Source: SZUA-448 sp964602475 (GTDB lineage: Bacteria; Bacillota; Clostridia; Lachnospirales; Lachnospiraceae). From it: DNA of 64,000 nucleotides. Position numbers and translations under genes: made by a program. A model generated the notes under the pieces. That model did no database searches, was not told where the DNA came from, and was given only the letters and a program-made list of their open reading frames with translations. Positions 59,325 through 64,000 of this stretch are shown here, piece by piece (positions within the stretch are counted from its first letter, which is position 1; every line of letters starts with the position of its first letter). The stretch lies in contig CAZRRN010000008.1 of NCBI GenBank assembly GCA_964602475.1, positions 1 to 64,000 on the forward strand, given 5' to 3'.

Positions 59325-60176
59325 ATGAAGATATTAGTTATAGGAGCCAGCGGGCAGTTGGGATATGATGTTGTAAAACAGCTTGAAGCGCTCGGGCATA
59401 CTGTCATCGGGACGAATAGTAAAGACATGGATATCACAAAGGAAGAGACGGTTAACAAATACATTACAGATTCCTGCGTAGATGCAGTGATTCACTGTGC
59501 AGCCTATACTGCCGTTGATGCAGCGGAGGATAATGAAGAAATCTGCCGGAGAGTGAATTCAAAGGGAACGGAGTATATTGCAAAGATCTGCGGCAAACTT
59601 AATATACGTCTGCTTTATATCAGTACGGACTATGTCTTTAGCGGAGACGGAGATAAGCCTTGGAAAACGGACGATATACGAATGCCCGTGAATTTTTACG
59701 GACAGTCAAAATACGAGGGCGAGCTTGCAGTTGAGCACTTTGCACAGAAGTACTATATTGTACGGACATCCTGGGCATTTGGAATAAACGGAAATAATTT
59801 TATCAATACAATGCTCGAACTTGCCAAAAAAGGAAGCAGGGTTACTGTTGTAAACGATCAGATCGGTTCTCCGACCTATACAAAGGATTTGGCTGTGCTT
59901 CTTGCGGAAATGATAGTTAGTGATCGTTATGGCATATATCATGTGACAAATGAAGGAATCTGCAGCTGGTTTGAATTTGCATGTGAGATATTTCGACAAG
60001 CAGGCAGAAAAATGCAGGTTGTTCCAGTGAAAAGTGAAGCATACCCTTCTAGAGCAAGACGCCCGCTTAACAGCCGGATGGATAACAGTAAACTTGAAGA
60101 GAACGGATTTCACAGGCTACCGGCATGGCAGGATGCACTTGGAAGATACCTGAAGGAAATATCGGAAGTACAGTAA
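59325..60176 (+). CDS. rfbD: dTDP-4-dehydrorhamnose reductase
   Basis: 283 residues, extended SDR fold. N-terminal ILVIGASGQLGYDVV for NADPH, the acidic stretch DMDITKEE, VIHCAAYTAVDAAEDNEE, the catalytic ISTDYVFSGDG with Tyr-x3-Lys at YGQSKYEGE, and VRTSWAFG. It performs the last step of dTDP-L-rhamnose synthesis for surface polysaccharides. GGAGG at 59315-59319 precedes ATG 59325. The epimerase gene rfbC follows; rfbA and rfbB are not in the window. Confidence 0.96.
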   Translation: MKILVIGASGQLGYDVVKQLEALGHTVIGTNSKDMDITKEETVNKYITDSCVDAVIHCAAYTAVDAAEDNEEICRRVNSKGTEYIAKICGKLNIRLLYISTDYVFSGDGDKPWKTDDIRMPVNFYGQSKYEGELAVEHFAQKYYIVRTSWAFGINGNNFINTMLELAKKGSRVTVVNDQIGSPTYTKDLAVLLAEMIVSDRYGIYHVTNEGICSWFEFACEIFRQAGRKMQVVPVKSEAYPSRARRPLNSRMDNSKLEENGFHRLPAWQDALGRYLKEISEVQ

Positions 60177-60180
60177 GCAT

Positions 60181-60248
60181 GAGAACTGACGCATTGAACA
60201 CAGAAGAACAGACGTATTGAATACAGGAGAACAGACGTATTGAATGCT
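60181..60248 (+). repeat. Tandem 23-bp repeat between rfbD and rfbC
   Basis: Three imperfect units of 22-23 bp with core GAACAGACGTATTGAAT, ending about 45 bp before the rfbC start. The second and third units are nearly identical. Confidence 0.8.
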
Positions 60249-60291
60249 GGAGCTCGAAAATACTGAAATATTACAGAAAGAGGAAGAGAAT

Positions 60292-60840
60292 ATGGGAAGA
60301 ATCAAGGTTACCGGATGTGAGATTGAAGGTTTATGTGTTATTGAACCGGAAGTGAGAGGCGATGCCCGCGGTTACTTTACAGAGACTTATAATTACAGAG
60401 ATATGGCGGCGGAAGGATTGGATATGAACTTTGTACAGGACAACCAGTCGATGTCGACAAAGGGAGTTCTTCGCGGGTTACATTTTCAGATTGAACACCC
60501 GCAGGGAAAGCTTGTCAGAGTTATACGGGGAAGCGTTTTTGATGCAGCTGTCGATTTGCGCGCCGGCTCTGCAACATACGGGAAGTGGTTTGGAGTTGAA
60601 CTCTCAGAATTAAATAAAAAGCAGTTTTATGTTCCGAAGGGCTTTGCACACGGATTCCTTGTACTGTCAGATGTTGCGGAATTCTGCTATAAGTGTACGG
60701 ACTATTATCATCCGGGAGACGAAGGCGGAATTATGTGGAACGACCCGGCGATTAACGTACAGTGGCCTCTCGACGCAGGGCAGCAGCCTATCTTAAGCGA
60801 CAGGGATCAACGATGGCCGGGGTTCAAGCTCAATATCTGA
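60292..60840 (+). CDS. rfbC: dTDP-4-dehydrorhamnose 3,5-epimerase
   Basis: 182 residues, the usual RmlC length. Cupin core with DARGYFTETYN, FVQDNQSMSTKGVLRGLHFQ (residue-rich active-site strand with catalytic His), GKLVRVIRGSVFDAAVDLR, and FYVPKGFAHGFLVLSD; the ending NDPAINVQWP and ILSDRDQRWPGF is typical. Epimerises C3 and C5 of the dTDP-keto sugar before reduction by RfbD. Start ATG 60292 follows GAGGAAGAG; an in-frame ATG at 60244 would overlap the tandem repeat and add 16 non-family residues. Confidence 0.95.
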   Translation: MGRIKVTGCEIEGLCVIEPEVRGDARGYFTETYNYRDMAAEGLDMNFVQDNQSMSTKGVLRGLHFQIEHPQGKLVRVIRGSVFDAAVDLRAGSATYGKWFGVELSELNKKQFYVPKGFAHGFLVLSDVAEFCYKCTDYYHPGDEGGIMWNDPAINVQWPLDAGQQPILSDRDQRWPGFKLNI

Positions 60841-60960
60841 TTATATCATTAAGTGCTTAATATCGAAAATGTATCAGTCTGACGCATTAGAAGAATAAAA
60901 GAACAACAATTAAGGACAACAATAAAACAACAGTGTAAGAACAACAACGATAAATAACCA

Positions 60961-61000
60961 AAAAAGAACAGTGCTTTGGATTACAAGCACTGTTCTTTTT
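60961..61000. terminator. Bidirectional terminator between rfbC and the PFOR gene
   Basis: Perfect 16-bp stem AAAAAGAACAGTGCTT / AAGCACTGTTCTTTTT with an 8-base loop. Confidence 0.93.
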
Positions 61001-61022
61001 TATAGAGTCATGTGTGAATGAA

Positions 61023-64000
61023 TTACTCAGCCAGCTTAACGAGCTTCTGATACTTGTCAGCGGCATCCTTTGCTGCTTTGTCAAACAGCATCTTCGCACG
61101 TTCCGGATTGGTTCTTGAAAGACGATTGTAACGAACCTCGCTCTGAATGAATTCCTGATAATCTGCAGTCGGAGCCTTGGAATCCAACTGGAACGGATTC
61201 TGACCTTCCGCAGTGCGTCTCGGATCGAAACGGAACAGGTGCCAGTAACCCGCGGTTACTGCGCGCTTTTCTTCAGTCTGAGCCATGCTCATACCACCCT
61301 TGATTCCGTGGTTGATACAAGGTGCATAAGCAATAACAAGGGAAGGACCCGGATAGCTTTCTGCTTCTACAAGAGCCTTAACACATTGGTTATAATCAGC
61401 ACCCTGTGCAATCTGCGCAACGTATACATAACCATAGCTCATAGCAATTCCTGCAAGATCCTTCTTCTTAACTTCCTTACCAGCAGCTGCAAACTGTGCG
61501 ATTGCACCGGTAGGTGTTGCTTTGGAGGACTGACCGCCGGTATTCGAGTAAACCTCGGTATCAAATACAAGTACATTAACATCCTGTGCACTTGCTAGGA
61601 CATGGTCAACACCACCAAAACCGATATCATATGCCCAGCCGTCACCACCGAAGATCCACTGTGATTTCTTGCTGAGGTAATCCTGGTTGTCCAGAATATT
61701 CTGTCTGTCAGCATTGTCGCAGCCACATGCCTTCAAAGCTGCAAGCAGCTTTTTGGAAGCCGGAGCGTTGAGTGTTGAGGAATCCTTGGTAGCAAGGAAG
61801 TCTGCAATTGCTGATTTCACATCATCCTTCTCGGCAACTTCTGCAAGAGCTTCAACGGAGGAGATCAGACGTCCTCTCAGTGCTCTGGTTGCAAGATTCA
61901 TACCGAAGCCGAACTCTGCATTGTCTTCAAATAAAGAGTTTGCCCAAGCCGGACCTTTGCCCTCTTTGTTCACCGTGTAAGGTGTAGAAGGAGAGGAACC
62001 GCCCCAGATTGAGGAACATCCGGTTGCATTAGCAATGAACATGCGGTCACCGAACAGCTGGGTAACAAGCTTTGCATAAGGAGTCTCGCCGCAGCCTGCG
62101 CATGCGCCGGAGAACTCAAGCAACGGCTGCTTGAACTGACTTCCCTTCGGGGTGATTTCTTTGAATTTTTCAAGAACCTCGGCAGGAGTTTCAAGCGAAA
62201 CACCGTAATCAAACAGTTTCTGAGCATCCAGAGTATCTTCCAGAGACTTCATGGAAAGAGCCTTGGTACCCTTAACCTCAGGACATACATTAACACAGGA
62301 ACCGCATCCGGTACAGTCAAGTACAGAAATGCTGACTGCAAATTTCTTGCCTTCTACACCCTTCATGTCTATTACAGTTCCGGGAGCCTTTGCTGCAGCT
62401 GCAGCGTCCATGGCAACCGGACGAATACATGCATGAGGACATACGAAGGAGCAGAGATTACACTGCAGGCAGGCATCGGGATTCCATGTCGGAACATCGA
62501 TTGCTACGCCACGCTTCTCATAAGCAGCGGTGCCAAGCGGAACAGTACCGTCTGCGTGATCAAGAAATGCAGAAACAGGAAGTGCATTGCCGTCCTGCAT
62601 GTTGATGGAATTCTGGATTCCGTTGACATACTTAAGAACGTCTTTGGTTCCTTCGGTAAATTTAGTTGTAAGAACTTCATCTGTTGCATTAGCCCAGGAA
62701 GCAGGAATCTTGATTTCGGTAATACCGTCGATTCCGCGGTCGATTGCGGTGTGGTTCATCTTTACGACATCATCGCCCTTCTTGGAATAAGAAGCGGTTG
62801 CAGCAGCTTTCATGTAACCGACTGCTTCTTCTGTCGGGATGATGTTGGCAAGCTTAAAGAAAGCAGCCTGAAGAATTGTATTAATACGTCCGCCCAAACC
62901 AACTTCCTTACCAATCTTTATGCCATCGATGGTGTAGAACTTAATATTGTGCTCAGCCATATAACGCTTAACCTGACCGGGAAGATGCTTCTCAATCTCA
63001 TCCATATCCCAGCTGCAGTTCAAAAGGAAGCTTCCGCCGTCCTTCAAATCCTGAACCATATTGTACTTGCGGATATATGCAGGCATGTGGCAGGCAACGA
63101 AATCAGCTTTATTAATCAGATAAGTCGACTTAATCGGCTTCTTTCCGAAACGAAGATGTGAAATAGTAACACCGCCGGATTTTTTGGAGTCATAATCAAA
63201 GTATGCCTGTGCATACATATCGGTATGGTCACCAATGATCTTGATGGAGTTCTTGTTCGCGCCTACAGTACCGTCAGCACCAAGTCCCCAGAATTTACAG
63301 GAAGTGGTTCCTTCCGGAGAAGTAACCGGGTTCTCGGTACGTGCGAGTGACATATTGGTTACATCATCTACGATGCCGATGGTAAAATGTTTCTTCTCAG
63401 AATTGTTGTATACTGCAATGATGTCAGCAGGAACGGTATCCTTGGAACCAAGACCGTAACGTCCGCTGAATACAGGAATGTTGGTGAACTTGGAATCCTT
63501 GAGTGCTGCAACAACATCAAGATACAGAGGCTCGCCGAGTGCACCGGGCTCTTTCGTTCTGTCAAGAACGGAAATCTGCTTAACACTTGCAGGAAGAGCA
63601 TCGATTAAATGCTTTGCGGAGAAAGGACGATACAGACGAACCTTAACAACACCGTATTTTCCACCCTTTGCATTGAGGTAGTCAATGGTCTCTTCAATGG
63701 TATCACATACGGAACCCATTGCGATAATTACATGCTCGGCATCTGCTGCACCGTAGTAGTTGAAAAGCTTATAATCGGTACCGATTTTTGCATTGACCTT
63801 GTCCATATAGGACTGAGCAAGCTCGGGAACAGCATCATAGTAGCCATTTGAAGCTTCTCTTGCCTGGAAGAATACATCCGGGTTCTGAGCAGTACCACGT
63901 TGTACCGGATGCTCCGGATTCAGTGCTCTTGCGCGGAATTCTTTTATTGCGTTCATGTCGACCATTTCTGCAAGGTCAGCATAATCCCAGATCTGAATCT
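61023..64000 (-). CDS. Pyruvate:ferredoxin (flavodoxin) oxidoreductase, N-terminus outside the window
   Basis: About 991 residues visible; the frame is open to the window edge (QIWDYADLAEMVDMNA). Full-length enzymes are near 1170-1190 residues, so about 190 are missing at the start. Seen in order: part of domain I/II, the domain III gamma-like region (GSKDTVPADIIAVYNN, HLRFGKKPIKSTYLI), two [4Fe-4S] clusters (CLQCNLCSFVCPHAC; CTGCGSCVNVCPE), and the thiamine diphosphate domain with ACAGCGETPYAKL, NATGCSSIWGG, GGDGWAYDIGFGG and DTEVYSNTGGQSS. It decarboxylates pyruvate to acetyl-CoA and reduces ferredoxin, which can feed hydrogenase in anaerobes. Transcribed leftwards, ending at the shared terminator. 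Confidence 0.95.
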   Translation of the reverse strand, partial: IQIWDYADLAEMVDMNAIKEFRARALNPEHPVQRGTAQNPDVFFQAREASNGYYDAVPELAQSYMDKVNAKIGTDYKLFNYYGAADAEHVIIAMGSVCDTIEETIDYLNAKGGKYGVVKVRLYRPFSAKHLIDALPASVKQISVLDRTKEPGALGEPLYLDVVAALKDSKFTNIPVFSGRYGLGSKDTVPADIIAVYNNSEKKHFTIGIVDDVTNMSLARTENPVTSPEGTTSCKFWGLGADGTVGANKNSIKIIGDHTDMYAQAYFDYDSKKSGGVTISHLRFGKKPIKSTYLINKADFVACHMPAYIRKYNMVQDLKDGGSFLLNCSWDMDEIEKHLPGQVKRYMAEHNIKFYTIDGIKIGKEVGLGGRINTILQAAFFKLANIIPTEEAVGYMKAAATASYSKKGDDVVKMNHTAIDRGIDGITEIKIPASWANATDEVLTTKFTEGTKDVLKYVNGIQNSINMQDGNALPVSAFLDHADGTVPLGTAAYEKRGVAIDVPTWNPDACLQCNLCSFVCPHACIRPVAMDAAAAAKAPGTVIDMKGVEGKKFAVSISVLDCTGCGSCVNVCPEVKGTKALSMKSLEDTLDAQKLFDYGVSLETPAEVLEKFKEITPKGSQFKQPLLEFSGACAGCGETPYAKLVTQLFGDRMFIANATGCSSIWGGSSPSTPYTVNKEGKGPAWANSLFEDNAEFGFGMNLATRALRGRLISSVEALAEVAEKDDVKSAIADFLATKDSSTLNAPASKKLLAALKACGCDNADRQNILDNQDYLSKKSQWIFGGDGWAYDIGFGGVDHVLASAQDVNVLVFDTEVYSNTGGQSSKATPTGAIAQFAAAGKEVKKKDLAGIAMSYGYVYVAQIAQGADYNQCVKALVEAESYPGPSLVIAYAPCINHGIKGGMSMAQTEEKRAVTAGYWHLFRFDPRRTAEGQNPFQLDSKAPTADYQEFIQSEVRYNRLSRTNPERAKMLFDKAAKDAADKYQKLVKLAE

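Noticed and set aside
1..64000. tRNA, rRNA, insertion sequences, prophage or integrase genes
   Set aside because: Looked for and not seen; no transposase-like protein and no cloverleaf or rRNA signature sequence was found by eye.

Overview
The window looks like chromosome of a strictly anaerobic Firmicute, most probably a gut-type Lachnospiraceae (Clostridia). This is inferred from moderate GC, strong Gram-positive Shine-Dalgarno sites, sigma-A promoters with 17-bp spacers, meso-diaminopimelate dehydrogenase, pyruvate:ferredoxin oxidoreductase, an [FeFe]-hydrogenase-like sensor, glycan-degrading enzymes, and sugar ABC transporters without a dedicated ATPase. I see no rRNA, tRNA, CRISPR array, insertion sequence or phage gene. 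Most genes are on the + strand. All start choices rest on Shine-Dalgarno spacing read from the sequence.

Layout: 0.1-1.7 kb, a PII-like protein coupled to a cation/proton antiporter. 1.7-7.2 kb, an AraC regulator divergent from an alpha-L-fucosidase (GH29) and a beta-galactosidase (GH2). 7.3-12.4 kb, DHH phosphoesterase, PlsC-like acyltransferase, a small anchored protein and ClpB. 12.5-15.5 kb, a PadR cassette (PadR, DUF2812 membrane protein, CPBP protease) preceded by a phased array of palindromic operators. 15.7-17.2 kb, rsgA behind a 10-residue leader peptide and an intrinsic terminator. 17.3-27.6 kb, a TetR regulator, then a phosphorelay set (double REC/GGDEF/EAL protein, HPt, hybrid histidine kinase with solute-binding domains), a secreted SGNH hydrolase and a lipoprotein. 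27.6-31.7 kb, ddh, rarA, an Fpg/Nei-like protein lacking the catalytic proline, and a TIM-barrel isomerase. 31.7-34.3 kb, an ArsR-controlled Zn/Cd-type efflux operon. 34.4-42.3 kb, an FGGY kinase, a large hybrid kinase and a DUF2339 membrane protein. 42.4-45.7 kb, a CofE-like ligase and a fusion of an [FeFe]-hydrogenase-like domain to a chemoreceptor signalling domain. 46.3-49.8 kb, a sugar ABC transporter. 49.9-59.1 kb, two MATE exporters, proS, an LTA-synthase-like sulfatase and a GH5 lipoprotein. 59.3-64 kb, rfbD, rfbC and the 3-prime part of the PFOR gene, cut by the window edge.

Themes: glycan use (GH29, GH2, GH5, ABC importer, FGGY kinase); dense signalling (two hybrid kinases, a standalone HPt, a double-headed cyclic-di-GMP enzyme and a soluble hydrogenase-chemoreceptor); and surface/envelope genes (LTA synthase, rhamnose genes, ddh, SGNH hydrolase). 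Several genes carry in-frame minisatellites that code for low-complexity linkers. The strongest candidates for something not yet described are the hydrogenase-chemoreceptor fusion, the leader-peptide attenuator before rsgA, the 17-bp-phased operator array before the PadR cassette, and the complete HK-HPt-(REC-GGDEF-EAL-REC-GGDEF) relay.
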